Notes: generated by a model from the sequence alone, not told the origin. Counted from the stretch's first letter, positions 44,962-54,308 are shown. The stretch is DNA of 64,000 nt from Pseudomonas sp. MWU16-30317 (GCF_020515695.1 NZ_JAIWJA010000007.1:310001-374000), one strand, 5' to 3'. Program-made: numbers and translations.

Positions 44962-45783
44962 ATGCCTGCCATAAGAATCGTCCACTTGCCCGGCATTGTC
45001 GGTCTGCTGCTGTTTGTGGCCATCGCCCTGCTCGCCCCCTGGCTCTCGCCCCATGCGCCCGATCAGGTGATCGGGATGGCTTGGGATGTACCATCGGATC
45101 TTGCCCCACTGGGGACCGACAATCTGGGTCGGGATCTGCTATCGCGCCTGATATGGGGCACCCGCACCTCGTTGTCGGTGACGGCAGTCGCGGCGTTGAT
45201 CGCGTTCGCCGCCGGCACCACGCTGGGCTTCATCGCAGGGGTGAGCGGCGGCTGGATCGATCAATTGATCTCGCGGGTCAACGATGTGCTGATGGCGATC
45301 CCGACCCTGATATTGGCGCTGGTCATTTTGGCAACGTTGCCCAAAACACTCGGTGTGATCATTCTCGTGCTCGGGCTGCTGGAGGCCACGCGGATTCTGC
45401 GGGTGGCTCGCGCCCTGGCGGCCGATATCGCCGCCATGGAGTTCATCGATGTCGCGCGCATGCGTGGCGAATGCCTGGGCTGGATTCTGCTGCGGGAAAT
45501 TCTGCCGAATGCCCTGCCGATATTGATTGCCGAGTTCGCGTTGCGCTTTGTCTTCATTCTGCTGTTTCTTTCGGCGTTGTCTTTCCTGGGGCTGGGCATC
45601 CAGCCGCCTACCGCCGACTGGGGTGGGCTGGCTCGGGATAACAAGGACGGCATCCTGTTCGGTATCTGGGCCGCACTCATACCGGGAGCCGCTATCGCGA
45701 CCCTGGCGCTGTGCATCAATACGTTGGCCGACTGGCTGCTCGGCGCTAATACCCGCGCCTGGGGAGCCCGCAATCATGGCTGA
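44962..45783 (+). CDS. ABC transporter permease, DppC/OppC type
   Basis: A 273-residue permease with an N-terminal helix, then LGTDNLGRDLLSRLIWGTRT (typical of DppC) and the EAA-type loop FIDVARMRGECLGWILLREI. Starts 3 bases after the DppB-type gene and overlaps the ATPase gene by 8 bases. Confidence 0.93.
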   Translation: MPAIRIVHLPGIVGLLLFVAIALLAPWLSPHAPDQVIGMAWDVPSDLAPLGTDNLGRDLLSRLIWGTRTSLSVTAVAALIAFAAGTTLGFIAGVSGGWIDQLISRVNDVLMAIPTLILALVILATLPKTLGVIILVLGLLEATRILRVARALAADIAAMEFIDVARMRGECLGWILLREILPNALPILIAEFALRFVFILLFLSALSFLGLGIQPPTADWGGLARDNKDGILFGIWAALIPGAAIATLALCINTLADWLLGANTRAWGARNHG

Positions 45784-47389
45784 ATTTCAAAGAACCAAAC
45801 CGGCTCTGCTGTTGAGCGTCGAACAGCTGCAGATTGTCACCAGAGGCAAACCCCAACGGACACTGGTCGATGATATTTCCTTTACGCTCAACGCAGGGGA
45901 AGTGCTCGGACTGATTGGCGAGTCCGGTGCAGGAAAATCTACGATCGGTCAGGCAATACTGGGTCACTTGCGCGAAGGCATGGCGCTCAGCAGTGGACGC
46001 ATCCTGTTCAACGGCCAGGATCTGCTGCGGTTATCGGAACCTCAGATGCGCCAGATCCGCGGCAAGCGCATTGCTTACGTCGCACAGTCCGCCGGCGCAG
46101 CGTTCAACCCGGCGCTCACCATCGGCGAGCAAGTGGTCGAGGCCGCCCGGCTGCATGGGCTGATGGACGCTCAAATGGCCAAAGAGCGAGCGCTGGACTT
46201 GTTCCGACGATTCTCCCTGCCCAATCCGGAACAGTTTTTTCTGCGCTATCCGCACCAGGTTTCCGGGGGGCAGTTGCAACGGGCGATGATCGCCATGGCG
46301 CTGTGCAGCGCGCCTGACCTGATCGTGTTCGATGAGCCTACCACCGCGCTGGATGTCATCACACAGTTAGGGATTCTTCAGGCCATTGCCAAGGTGATCC
46401 ACCAGGAAGGCGTAGCGGCAATCTATATCAGTCACGATTTGGCAGTAGTTGCTCAATTGGCGGACCACATCATGGTATTGCGTGATGGTCGTCGGGTTGA
46501 GCACGGTACGACTCAACAGATTTTGCATTGCCCTGCCCAAGCCTACACCCAGCAGTTGCTAAACGCCGAGCGCGGGGGCCATCGGCCCAAGACTCTTGAA
46601 TCCGAGAGCACGGTGCTACTGGCTATCCGATCATTGAGTGTCAGCTATCATAATCAACCGGTTCTGGACGACGTCTGCCTAAGTCTCTCGAAGGGGCGTA
46701 CGTTGGCACTCATCGGTGAATCAGGTTCTGGCAAATCCACGCTTGGCAAAGTGATTTGCGGTTTGCTGGCGGCCGACTCGGGCTCCATGACGCTTAACAG
46801 TCTCGCACTGCCCCCGACGCTACGCGAGCGCACGCATCAGCATCTGCAGCGGATACAAATGATTCACCAGATACCCGATAACGCACTCAATCCCAAGCTG
46901 CTGATAGGGGATCAGTTAAGCCGGGCGCTGCAAAAATTCACTGAGCTGAATAGGGAGCAGCGGCAACGACGAGTGATCGAGTTGCTAAGTCAGGTTGGAT
47001 TGGACGCTGCTGTAGCGCAGCGTTTTCCGCACACGCTTTCTGGAGGTCAGAAGCAGCGGGTGTGCATTGCCCGAGCGCTTGCAGCACAGCCGGATCTGAT
47101 CGTCTGTGACGAGCCCACTTCCGCGCTGGATCCTCTGGTTGCCCGCGATGTAATGATACTGCTGCGAAAACTGCAGCATGATACAGGCGTGTCGTATTTG
47201 TTCATTACCCACGATCTCCACGTCGTAAAAGAAATTGCCCATGATGTCGCGGTGCTGTGCAACGGACGCATCGTCCGTCAAGGTAGCGTTGATGAAGCAC
47301 TCAACGCGCCACTTGATGCCTACACCCAGAGTTTGGTTAAGGCCGTGCCGGAGATGAGAGAGGACTGGCTAACCAAGATGACAGGTTGA
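45776..47389 (+). CDS. ABC transporter ATPase, fused DppD-DppF type
   Basis: A 537-residue protein with two complete ATPase domains. Domain 1: GESGAGKST and VSGGQLQRAMIAMAL, DEPTTALDV. Domain 2: GESGSGKST and LSGGQKQRVCIARAL, DEPTSALDP. Both sets of motifs appear intact. Such fused proteins serve a heterodimeric peptide/nickel permease. Last gene of the operon. It ends at 47389 before a 340-base stretch without a gene. Confidence 0.95.
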   Translation: MAEFQRTKPALLLSVEQLQIVTRGKPQRTLVDDISFTLNAGEVLGLIGESGAGKSTIGQAILGHLREGMALSSGRILFNGQDLLRLSEPQMRQIRGKRIAYVAQSAGAAFNPALTIGEQVVEAARLHGLMDAQMAKERALDLFRRFSLPNPEQFFLRYPHQVSGGQLQRAMIAMALCSAPDLIVFDEPTTALDVITQLGILQAIAKVIHQEGVAAIYISHDLAVVAQLADHIMVLRDGRRVEHGTTQQILHCPAQAYTQQLLNAERGGHRPKTLESESTVLLAIRSLSVSYHNQPVLDDVCLSLSKGRTLALIGESGSGKSTLGKVICGLLAADSGSMTLNSLALPPTLRERTHQHLQRIQMIHQIPDNALNPKLLIGDQLSRALQKFTELNREQRQRRVIELLSQVGLDAAVAQRFPHTLSGGQKQRVCIARALAAQPDLIVCDEPTSALDPLVARDVMILLRKLQHDTGVSYLFITHDLHVVKEIAHDVAVLCNGRIVRQGSVDEALNAPLDAYTQSLVKAVPEMREDWLTKMTG

Positions 47390-47731
47390 TGGCGACTCGT
47401 TCCATTTCCACCTTACGGCCCCGTTTCGGAGTATCTGTGTCTTTTTTCGCCCTGCGGCAACGGCTGTACCTGAAGTTACTCGCTATCGAGTTCGGCTTCC
47501 GAAACCTATCGAATGCCGGCAAATTAAATGCTCCTTCCACTCATAACTCTGACGATGAGTGCGTAATCGCTTGGGGACCGGTTTGATGATGCCCGCAACA
47601 GAAATTGGCCAGTGAGTGGCTATTGCCCGCCTGAGTGATGCGAGTGGTGTGGGGAGTGGGCAAGCGGATGAAAGCGTATCTCGAATTGCTGGGCATCAAG
47701 ACACCTCCATAGTCTTGGCCCGACCTGATAC
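47390..47731. other. Region between the ATPase and LysR genes
   Basis: 342 bases between convergent genes. Short open frames (for example 47386-47586) have no supporting features. A short protein-like tail, KRMKAYLELLGIKTPP then stop (about 47661-47711, plus strand), might be a remnant gene end. I see no clear terminator. Confidence 0.35.
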
Positions 47732-48619
47732 CTACACCCATCCGTTTTTGAAGAACACTAGGAACTGATGTGAAAACTCCTCAGTTAACGCTTGCTGAGA
47801 GCTTTTGCTGGAGCGGATGACAAGGAAGCCAGTATCCACTTTCACCGAGAGGGGCCGTATTTCGAGTCCCTTCCCCACAAAATCAAATGCTGTGGGCGGA
47901 TCAACGATACTCACGCCGAGCCCCTGGGCAACGAGTGCACAAGCGGTATAAGACAAACTCGTCTCCAGCCGAGTGACCCGGGGAACTTGAGCCAGGGCAA
48001 TCTGCACCCCGGAAGAAAAAATTGATCCTGGCCGAGGCGCGACAAATCGCTGCCCTTCAAAATCACTCGGCGCCACGATCTTCAGTTTGGCCATGGGGTG
48101 GTTGCTGGGCATCACCGCAACCGCATCCATGTCCACAGACAGCATTTCGACGCCGTGCGGATTGAGCGGTCCTTCGGCGTAACCGATATCGACTTGGCCA
48201 GCTGACACCATTTCCGCTACTTGATGCGATGGAACCCCCAGAATACTGATCTGGAGATTCGGCCGCTCCGGAAGAAAGTACGCCAAAAATCTCGGCAATA
48301 GCGTGTTTGCCACTGCCGGCATTGCCGCGATCCTTAACGAGCCCGCCGTGTGTTCTCTTATCCCAGATGCCAGGCGACCGATTCGATCGAGACCGATAAA
48401 CGATCGCTCTACCTCGGGAATGAGGGCATGGGCTTGAGGTGTAGGGATTAATTGACTGCCCCGCCTTTGGAATAGCGGTAAACCAACCGCCTCCTCAAAA
48501 TCCCTGATTAGACGGGTAACCGCTGGCTGTGTCACTGACATCAGGTTGGCGGCCCCCGTCATGCTGCCTGTTCGCATCACGGCATGGAATGCCTCAACTT
48601 GGCGGTGGTTGATACGCAT
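47732..48619 (-). CDS. LysR-type regulator, OccR/NocR-like
   Basis: A 295-residue regulator. N-terminal HTH: INHRQVEAFHAVMRTGSMTG, AANLMSVTQPAVTRLI. The start MRINHRQVEAF.AVMRTGSMT and the phrase SVTQPAVTRLIRDFEEAVGL strongly resemble OccR and NocR, the opine-responsive activators. The effector-binding domain contains LRIAAMPAVANTLLPRF. Divergent from the permease gene at 48808, with a perfect palindrome between. It most likely activates the transporter/oxidase operon on the right in response to the transported compound (inference from the family). Confidence 0.9.
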   Translation of the reverse strand: MRINHRQVEAFHAVMRTGSMTGAANLMSVTQPAVTRLIRDFEEAVGLPLFQRRGSQLIPTPQAHALIPEVERSFIGLDRIGRLASGIREHTAGSLRIAAMPAVANTLLPRFLAYFLPERPNLQISILGVPSHQVAEMVSAGQVDIGYAEGPLNPHGVEMLSVDMDAVAVMPSNHPMAKLKIVAPSDFEGQRFVAPRPGSIFSSGVQIALAQVPRVTRLETSLSYTACALVAQGLGVSIVDPPTAFDFVGKGLEIRPLSVKVDTGFLVIRSSKSSQQALTEEFSHQFLVFFKNGWV

Positions 48620-48675
48620 GACTCACCTCATAACATTTTCGCATACTTGAAGGGGGTATTTTTGATTTTGAATTA
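48531..48675. repeat. Direct repeat, right copy (LysR 5' end and upstream)
   Basis: Right partner of 39547-39691: start of the intact LysR gene and its upstream DNA. Same orientation as the left copy, so the copies are direct repeats flanking 39.7-48.5 kb. Confidence 0.85.
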
Positions 48676-48687
48676 TGCTCGGAGCAT
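48675..48687. promoter_or_regulatory. Palindromic operator candidate between lysR and the ABC operon
   Basis: ATGCTCGGAGCAT is a perfect 13-bp inverted repeat centred at 48681, 56 bases before the LysR start and 121 bases before the permease start. LysR regulators normally bind interrupted palindromes with a T-N11-A core in this position. Confidence 0.5.
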
Positions 48688-48807
48688 GCGAAATTGCAAA
48701 ACATTAAACAGAATAAGAAAAAAATCGCGCCCTGCTGGCGCCAGTAGCACAAGCATCCTGCCGTAACGCCACCCTGATAAGCGCGCTGTCGCCTGTGGAG
48801 TAATACC

Positions 48808-49518
48808 GTGAATTTCTTAGAAATAATGAGCTTCGGTGACCAGGGATGGGCAACCGATATGCTGCTCGCCGCCTTGATGACGTGCGCGATATCGGTCTGC
48901 GGATTCCTATGTGGATCGCTCATCGGCTGCCTTGGCTGCTGGGCAAAGCTGTCACGGTCTTACCTCTTGAGATGGCTGGCCGACGTGTACACCACTGTGG
49001 TACGTGGGGTACCTGACCTCTTAGTCATCTACCTCTTTTACTTTGGCAGCAGCATGGTGCTGACCCAGTTGGCTCAATCCCTAGGACTCAAAGGATTCGT
49101 GGGGCTGCCCGGATTTTTCGTGGGCGTAGTGGCTATCTCTGTAATCAGCGGCGCTTACCAGCTGGAGGTACTTCGCGGTGCAGTGAACAGCGTTGCTGTC
49201 GGTAGCATCGAGGCGGGCCGATCAATAGGCCTCAGCAAATTCAAGTTGTTCTCACTCATTATTGCCCCCCAAGCCCTTAGGCTTGCTCTACCAGGCCTTG
49301 GCAACGTTTGGCTACTGGTCCTGAAAGACTCTGCCCTGATCAGCGTTGTTGGGCTCGTAGAGCTGATGCGCCAATCGCAGATAGGCGCAGGTGCAACCCA
49401 CCAACCCTTCCTTTTTTACTGCACTGCCGCTGCCCTGTATTTCGTCATCAGCGCATTCAGCAGCCATTTGATTGCGCGGCTTGAGCACAAGCTTGATAAG
49501 CCGATGAGGAGAGCATGA
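48808..49518 (+). CDS. Amino-acid/opine ABC transporter permease, HisQ/OccQ type
   Basis: A 236-residue permease with five membrane helices. Family marks: YTTVVRGVPDLLVIYLFYFG and the EAA loop VAVGSIEAGRSIGLSKFK. Best known relatives are HisQ/OccQ/NocQ. It overlaps the next permease by 4 bases (ATGA). First gene right of the operator; the GTGGAGTAATACC ribosome site is good. Confidence 0.93.
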   Translation: MNFLEIMSFGDQGWATDMLLAALMTCAISVCGFLCGSLIGCLGCWAKLSRSYLLRWLADVYTTVVRGVPDLLVIYLFYFGSSMVLTQLAQSLGLKGFVGLPGFFVGVVAISVISGAYQLEVLRGAVNSVAVGSIEAGRSIGLSKFKLFSLIIAPQALRLALPGLGNVWLLVLKDSALISVVGLVELMRQSQIGAGATHQPFLFYCTAAALYFVISAFSSHLIARLEHKLDKPMRRA

Positions 49519-50201
49519 TGGACTTCGCATTTCTGCTTGAGTGCTTCAAACGACTACTGGCTGGCGTCCCCCTTACACTGGGCTTATCACTGTTTTCCTG
49601 CGCTATCGGCTTGGTCCTGGCTTCAGTTATCTGCGCCATGCGCCTGTCAAAAAAAGTGTGGCTGGATTATCCCGCCCGGGGTTTCGTTTCCATATTCCGC
49701 GGCACTCCACTGCTGGTTCAGTTGTTTGTTATTTACTACGGTCTGGGCCAGTTCACTTGGCTACGTGAAAGTTTCGCTTGGGCCTACCTCAGAGAGGCTT
49801 ACTGGTGCGTTCTCGCGGCACTGGCCTTGAATACTGCAGCCTATACAAGCGAGATCCTTCGGGGAGGCATCAATTCCGTCCAGCACGGACAAATTGAGGC
49901 GGCACTGTCCGTTGGCTTGCGTAAGGATCAAATCTGGCGGTGTGTAATTCTCCCGCAAGCGTGGCGCCAAATGTTGCCCGCTTACGGAAACGAAATAATC
50001 CTGCAAATCAAATCTACCTCACTTGCTTCAATTGTCACGCTAATGGAGGTGACCGGTATTGCAGCGAAGCTGGTGTCGCAGAGTTATCGGCCTATCGAAG
50101 TTTTCGTATGCGCCGGCACGTTGTACCTGTTGTTCAATTTTGTAGTAACTCGTGCAGTTGCACTGATGGAATCCCGGCTTACACGGGGTATGCGGCGTTA
50201 A
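49515..50201 (+). CDS. Amino-acid/opine ABC transporter permease, HisM/OccM type
   Basis: A 228-residue permease; SIFRGTPLLVQLFVIYYGLG and the EAA loop VQHGQIEAALSVGLRKDQIW. Partner of the HisQ-type gene; the two ATGs at 49515 and 49518 both fit. Polar amino-acid transporters of this type include octopine and nopaline importers. Confidence 0.93.
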   Translation: MMDFAFLLECFKRLLAGVPLTLGLSLFSCAIGLVLASVICAMRLSKKVWLDYPARGFVSIFRGTPLLVQLFVIYYGLGQFTWLRESFAWAYLREAYWCVLAALALNTAAYTSEILRGGINSVQHGQIEAALSVGLRKDQIWRCVILPQAWRQMLPAYGNEIILQIKSTSLASIVTLMEVTGIAAKLVSQSYRPIEVFVCAGTLYLLFNFVVTRAVALMESRLTRGMRR

Positions 50202-50249
50202 TTAAGTTAGCAGCATATATCTGCCCAATCTAAATTGAGGAAGCTTGCT

Positions 50250-51098
50250 ATGCAATTTAAGAACTTGATGTTGAGTGCAGTATTGTTTTCCAGCGTATGC
50301 GCATCGTTCGCCAACGCCGAAGATTCCCAAGTCATCAGAATTGCCACAGAAGGCGCGTATGCACCTTGGAACTTTGTAAAACCAGGTGGGCAACTCGACG
50401 GCTTCGAGATCGAACTGGCTCGCGACCTTTGCGATCGCATGAAAGCGAAGTGTGAAATCTCTGCGCATGATTGGGACGGGTTGATTCCATCACTGAACGG
50501 AGGGCAAATCGACGCAATCATGGCAGGCATGAGTATTACGCCTAAGCGCCAAGAGGTAATCGGTTTCAGTCGCACGTACGCAGCTCCACTCAACGGCTTT
50601 CTAGTGCTTGATAACAGCAGCCTCGCCAAGCTGCCTGGCGACGCAAAAAGTATCAATCTCGACAAAGACGAGACAGAGGCTGAAGCGCTCATCAACCAGA
50701 TGGCGCCCCTCCTCAAAGGCAAAGTAATCGGCGTACAAGGCTCGACTACCGCTTCTGCCTTCGCTGAAAAATATCTTTCGAAGGTCGTCGAGGTTCGCGA
50801 GTACAAGACCGTTGATGCTCACAACATGGATTTGATGAGTGGTCGCATCGATGCGGTATTGGCTAACGCCGTAGTTCTCAAACTCGCAACTCAGGATCCG
50901 TCGTTGAAAGGCACGAATATGGCTGGCCCGATATTTTCCGGCGGGGTTTTTGGTCCTGGTATCGGCATTGGGCTGCGAAAGTCTGATACGGCCTTGAAGG
51001 CGAAGTTTGATGAAGCCATCACAGCGGCAGTCAAAGACGGCACGGTGAAGAAGCTTTCTGAAAAATGGCTGAAATTCGACGTAACTCCATTGGAATAA
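50250..51098 (+). CDS. Substrate-binding protein, OccT/NocT or HisJ type
   Basis: A 282-residue periplasmic binding protein with a signal peptide (to about FANAEDS). Ligand-binding marks: IRIATEGAYAPWNFVKPGGQ, GFEIELARDLCDRMKAKCEI and HDWDGLIPSLNGGQIDAIM. MSITPKRQEVIGFSRTY is the usual hinge region. Start at 50250 follows GAGGAAG by 6 bases. The family covers HisJ and opine-binding proteins; ligand unknown here. Confidence 0.93.
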   Translation: MQFKNLMLSAVLFSSVCASFANAEDSQVIRIATEGAYAPWNFVKPGGQLDGFEIELARDLCDRMKAKCEISAHDWDGLIPSLNGGQIDAIMAGMSITPKRQEVIGFSRTYAAPLNGFLVLDNSSLAKLPGDAKSINLDKDETEAEALINQMAPLLKGKVIGVQGSTTASAFAEKYLSKVVEVREYKTVDAHNMDLMSGRIDAVLANAVVLKLATQDPSLKGTNMAGPIFSGGVFGPGIGIGLRKSDTALKAKFDEAITAAVKDGTVKKLSEKWLKFDVTPLE

Positions 51099-51133
51099 GT
51101 GCGGATATTCCAGGCTGAGCGGAGCGGTAACTT

Positions 51134-52261
51134 ATGAGTGGTGTAACGATCGTTGTGGGCGGAGGATTGGTCGGATTGGCGACTGCCTACGGCCTTGCCT
51201 GCAGGGGACAGAAAGTTCGTCTGTTGGATCAAGGGGATACTGCCCTTCGAGCGGCACGAGGGAATTTCGGCCTCGTTTGGGTGCAGGGTAAAGGCTATGG
51301 GATGCCAGCCTATGCACGATTGACGCTTCGGTCCGCAGCAAGTTGGCCACGCTTTGCCAGCGACCTGCTGGCCGAGACAGGAATCGACGTTCACCTGCGC
51401 CAGCCTGGAGGGTTCAGCCTTTGCTTAAACCATGAGGACATGGTTGAAGAGGCGGGGCAATTGCACTGGCTACGCGAGGCGCTGGAGGGCAAGTATCGAT
51501 TTGAAGAGCTGGGCCCTCAAGAGCTGCGACGGCGGTTGCCTGGCGTGGGACCAGATGTTGTGGGGGCTTGCTACAGCCCTGACGATGGTCACACCAATCC
51601 ACTCTTGCTCTTAAGGGCACTCACCTCCGCGGTTCAACGACGCGGGGTGAGCCTGGAAACCGGTTGTGAGGTCCAAAAGATCGAGAGCACTGGGTCGGGT
51701 TACCGGTTGACGGGTAATGGCCGGACATGGGAGGGAGACCGAGTTGTGTTGGCCGCAGGGCTAGGTAATCAATCCTTGGCACAGCAGGTCGGCATATCCC
51801 TTGGTTTGTCTCCAAATCGTGGACAAATCCTGATAACCGAGCGTCTGCCTCATTTTCTGGATTACCCCACCAACTACGTTCGTCAGACCGGCGAAGGAAC
51901 CGTACAGCTCGGGTATTCCAACGAATCCACAGGCTTGAATGACGGCGTCAGTGCCAACGTGATGTCGGACATTGCCCGACGTGCAGTTGCCTGTTTTCCG
52001 AGGCTCGCCAACGTTCAACTCGTCCGCGCGTGGGGGGCGCTCAGGGTGCTCACGCCTGACGGCTTTCCCATTTACCAAGAGTCTCCAAGATTTCCAGGCG
52101 TCTTTGCGCTTACCTGCCACAGCGGTGTGACGCTGGCAGCAGTACATGCCTACGAAGTGGCCCCATGGATTGCGGGCGGGCCGCCACCGGACGAGCTCCA
52201 AGTATTCAGCGATCAGCGGTTCAAGACCCCTGACTATAAGGTAATCAGCAATGGCCACTAG
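51134..52261 (+). CDS. FAD-dependent oxidoreductase, OoxB/HcnC/DadA type
   Basis: A 375-residue FAD oxidoreductase of the DAO superfamily. Rossmann start VVGGGLVGLATAYGLACRG, then NFGLVWVQGKGYGMPAYARL, RLPGVGPDVVGACYSPDDGH and a C-terminal FALTCHSGVTLAAVHAYEVA. With the two following genes it forms the A/B/small-subunit set of opine oxidases (OoxA/OoxB) and of hydrogen cyanide synthase HcnABC, which oxidise an amino or imino acid. The substrate side is unknown. Overlaps the next gene by 11 bases. Confidence 0.9.
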   Translation: MSGVTIVVGGGLVGLATAYGLACRGQKVRLLDQGDTALRAARGNFGLVWVQGKGYGMPAYARLTLRSAASWPRFASDLLAETGIDVHLRQPGGFSLCLNHEDMVEEAGQLHWLREALEGKYRFEELGPQELRRRLPGVGPDVVGACYSPDDGHTNPLLLLRALTSAVQRRGVSLETGCEVQKIESTGSGYRLTGNGRTWEGDRVVLAAGLGNQSLAQQVGISLGLSPNRGQILITERLPHFLDYPTNYVRQTGEGTVQLGYSNESTGLNDGVSANVMSDIARRAVACFPRLANVQLVRAWGALRVLTPDGFPIYQESPRFPGVFALTCHSGVTLAAVHAYEVAPWIAGGPPPDELQVFSDQRFKTPDYKVISNGH

Positions 52262-52565
52262 CCCGTTGTTTCGATCTCTGGATGCCAGCACATCCGAGGT
52301 TCTCATTGAGTTCGATGGAAAGCAGATCAGCGTCGCCGACGACACGAATTTGGCGGCGGCTCTTCTCGAAGCTGGCGTAGATGTCACCCGAAAGACCGCC
52401 GTGAGCGGGGCCTCTCGTACGGCCTACTGCATGATGGGTGTCTGTTTTGAATGCTTGGTTGAGATCGACGGAGTTTCGAGACAGGCCTGTCAGGTCCGGA
52501 CTCACGAGGGTTTGAAGGTCACAACCCATTTTCCAGCAGCGACCAAAGGTGGCCCCCATGACTGA
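52251..52565 (+). CDS. (2Fe-2S)-binding small subunit, HcnA/OoxA N-terminal type
   Basis: A 104-residue ferredoxin-like subunit. The cluster pattern CMMGVCFECLVEIDG then QACQVR (Cys-x4-Cys-x2-Cys and a distal Cys) is that of the small subunit of HcnA-like and opine oxidase systems, in which it passes electrons between FAD centres. It overlaps both neighbours, showing a tight operon. Confidence 0.9.
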   Translation: MATSPLFRSLDASTSEVLIEFDGKQISVADDTNLAAALLEAGVDVTRKTAVSGASRTAYCMMGVCFECLVEIDGVSRQACQVRTHEGLKVTTHFPAATKGGPHD

Positions 52566-53934
52566 CCATGTGCAGGTGATAGTTCTGGGCGCTGGACCTG
52601 CTGGCATTGCAGCCGCAATGCGTCTGCACGCTGAAGGCGTGAAGGTATTGGTGCTGGATGAACAGGCGACACCCGGCGGCCAGATCTATAGAGAAGTAAG
52701 CCTCGCCTCACCTAAGCGTAAAGAATTGCTAGGCAAGGACTATGCGGCGGGAAGCGTAGCGGTAACCTCCTTCATAAAAAGCGGGGTCGACTACGTTTCG
52801 AATGCCTCGGTATGGCTTGTGACAGCTGAACGCGAAGTGCACTTCCGCGTTGCGGGAGAGACTCGCGTCATCTCTGCAGACCGCATCTTGTTCTGCAGTG
52901 GCGCTTATGAACGCCCCATGCCGGTTCCCGGTTGGACCCTTCCTGGTGTCATGACGGCAGGTGCAGGCCAAATTCTTCTGAAAACTGGAGCGCGTGTGCC
53001 CAATGGAGCCGTGGTGCTCGCGGGTACAGGTCCGTTGCTTTACCTGCTGACTGTTCAATACTTAAAAGCCGGTGTGAAAATCAAAGCACTTGTGGATACG
53101 AGCGCTCACAGTGACTTGATGGCAGCAGCTCGCTATTTGCCTGCTGCACTGCCTGCCTGGAAGCAACTCTTCAAAGGCATCTCTTTGATGGCTCAAATTC
53201 GGCGGGCAGGCATCGATTGGTACCAAGGTGCGACCGACATCCAGATTGAGGGCAAGGTCAAAGCGCAGGCCATCAGTTTTACCCATAAAGGAGCACAGTG
53301 CCGGATGGACTGCGACCTTGTGCTGCTGCATCAGGGGGTAGTTCCTAATACTCATCCGACGCTGTCCATCGGAGCGGAACATCAGTGGGATGAGGGCCAA
53401 GTCTGCTGGGTCGCCAAACAAAATCAGTGGGGAGCGTTGAGCGTTCCCGGTTTTTTCATCGCAGGGGATGGAGCTGGTGTGAATGGCGCCGAAGCCGCTG
53501 CTTTACAAGGGCGGCTCGCGGGGCTAGGCATTGCAATTTCGCTAGAAAAATTGACCTCCAAAGCCGCCGAATCAGAAGCGCAAACAATCCGTCGCTCCTG
53601 GGAAAAAATCCGCTGTATCCGCCCGATGCTGGAACGACTGTATAGACCTATCCAGAGTCTCCAGCTCCCGGCCGATGACACCATCATTTGCCGATGCGAA
53701 GAGGTCACTGCAGGTGCGGTTCGCCAATACGCAGCGCTGGGATGTCTGGGCCCGAACCAAACGAAAGCGTTCGGCAGATGCGGTATGGGTCCCTGCCAAG
53801 GCAGGCAGTGCGGACTGTCCGTGACACAGATTCTGGCGGATGCCCGGCACGTTTCGCCTTCCGAGGTCGGCTATTACCGAATCCGTCCTCCACTCAAGCC
53901 GATCACACTCGCCGAGCTGGCCAACGAAAAATAA
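52558..53934 (+). CDS. FAD/NAD(P)-binding oxidoreductase with BFD-like iron-sulfur end, OoxA/HcnB type
   Basis: A 458-residue flavoprotein. Rossmann motif VIVLGAGPAGIAAAMRLHAE at the front, second nucleotide fold with NGAVVLAGTGPLLYL, and a C-terminal Cys-rich region CRCEEVTAGAVRQYAALGC to GRCGMGPCQGRQCG. The Cys-x-Cys and Cys-x4-Cys pattern is BFD-like. Start ATG at 52558 has AAAGGTGG just upstream; a GTG at 52549 also exists. Large subunit of the complex with the two genes before. Confidence 0.9.
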   Translation: MTDHVQVIVLGAGPAGIAAAMRLHAEGVKVLVLDEQATPGGQIYREVSLASPKRKELLGKDYAAGSVAVTSFIKSGVDYVSNASVWLVTAEREVHFRVAGETRVISADRILFCSGAYERPMPVPGWTLPGVMTAGAGQILLKTGARVPNGAVVLAGTGPLLYLLTVQYLKAGVKIKALVDTSAHSDLMAAARYLPAALPAWKQLFKGISLMAQIRRAGIDWYQGATDIQIEGKVKAQAISFTHKGAQCRMDCDLVLLHQGVVPNTHPTLSIGAEHQWDEGQVCWVAKQNQWGALSVPGFFIAGDGAGVNGAEAAALQGRLAGLGIAISLEKLTSKAAESEAQTIRRSWEKIRCIRPMLERLYRPIQSLQLPADDTIICRCEEVTAGAVRQYAALGCLGPNQTKAFGRCGMGPCQGRQCGLSVTQILADARHVSPSEVGYYRIRPPLKPITLAELANEK

Positions 53935-53951
53935 CCATGGAGCACACCTAT

Positions 53952-54308
53952 ATGACTTCAATCAATCGTATAGAAAGCAATGCCCGCTTGAGCCGAGCAG
54001 TCGTTCACAATGGCGTCGTATACCTCGCGGGCATAACTGCTACCGATTGTACTCAGGATATTCGAGACCAAACACGCGAAGTTCTAGCAAAAATCGACGA
54101 GCGCCTGAGCCAAGCTGGTAGCGATAAGGATCATATTTTGTCGGCGCAAATCTGGCTCGCGAATATTGTTCAGGACTTCGATCCGATGAATGATGAATGG
54201 AGCAACTGGCTTGGATCGGCCGGCCGTCCCGCTCGTGCAACATGCCAGGTAACTTTCGACGAGCCGTCATTATTGATCGAAGTAATTATCACTGCTGCCA
54301 CTCGGTAA
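53952..54308 (+). CDS. ridA: RidA-family enamine/imine deaminase
   Basis: A 118-residue RidA (YjgF) protein; VHNGVVYLAGITATDCTQDI, DQTREVLAKIDERLSQAG and RPARATCQVTF with the active-site Arg. It hydrolyses reactive imine intermediates, which would be produced by oxidation of an imino acid by the neighbouring dehydrogenase, so its place makes chemical sense. ATG at 53952 is preferred over 53937 because GGAG lies 9 bases before it. Confidence 0.92.
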   Translation: MTSINRIESNARLSRAVVHNGVVYLAGITATDCTQDIRDQTREVLAKIDERLSQAGSDKDHILSAQIWLANIVQDFDPMNDEWSNWLGSAGRPARATCQVTFDEPSLLIEVIITAATR

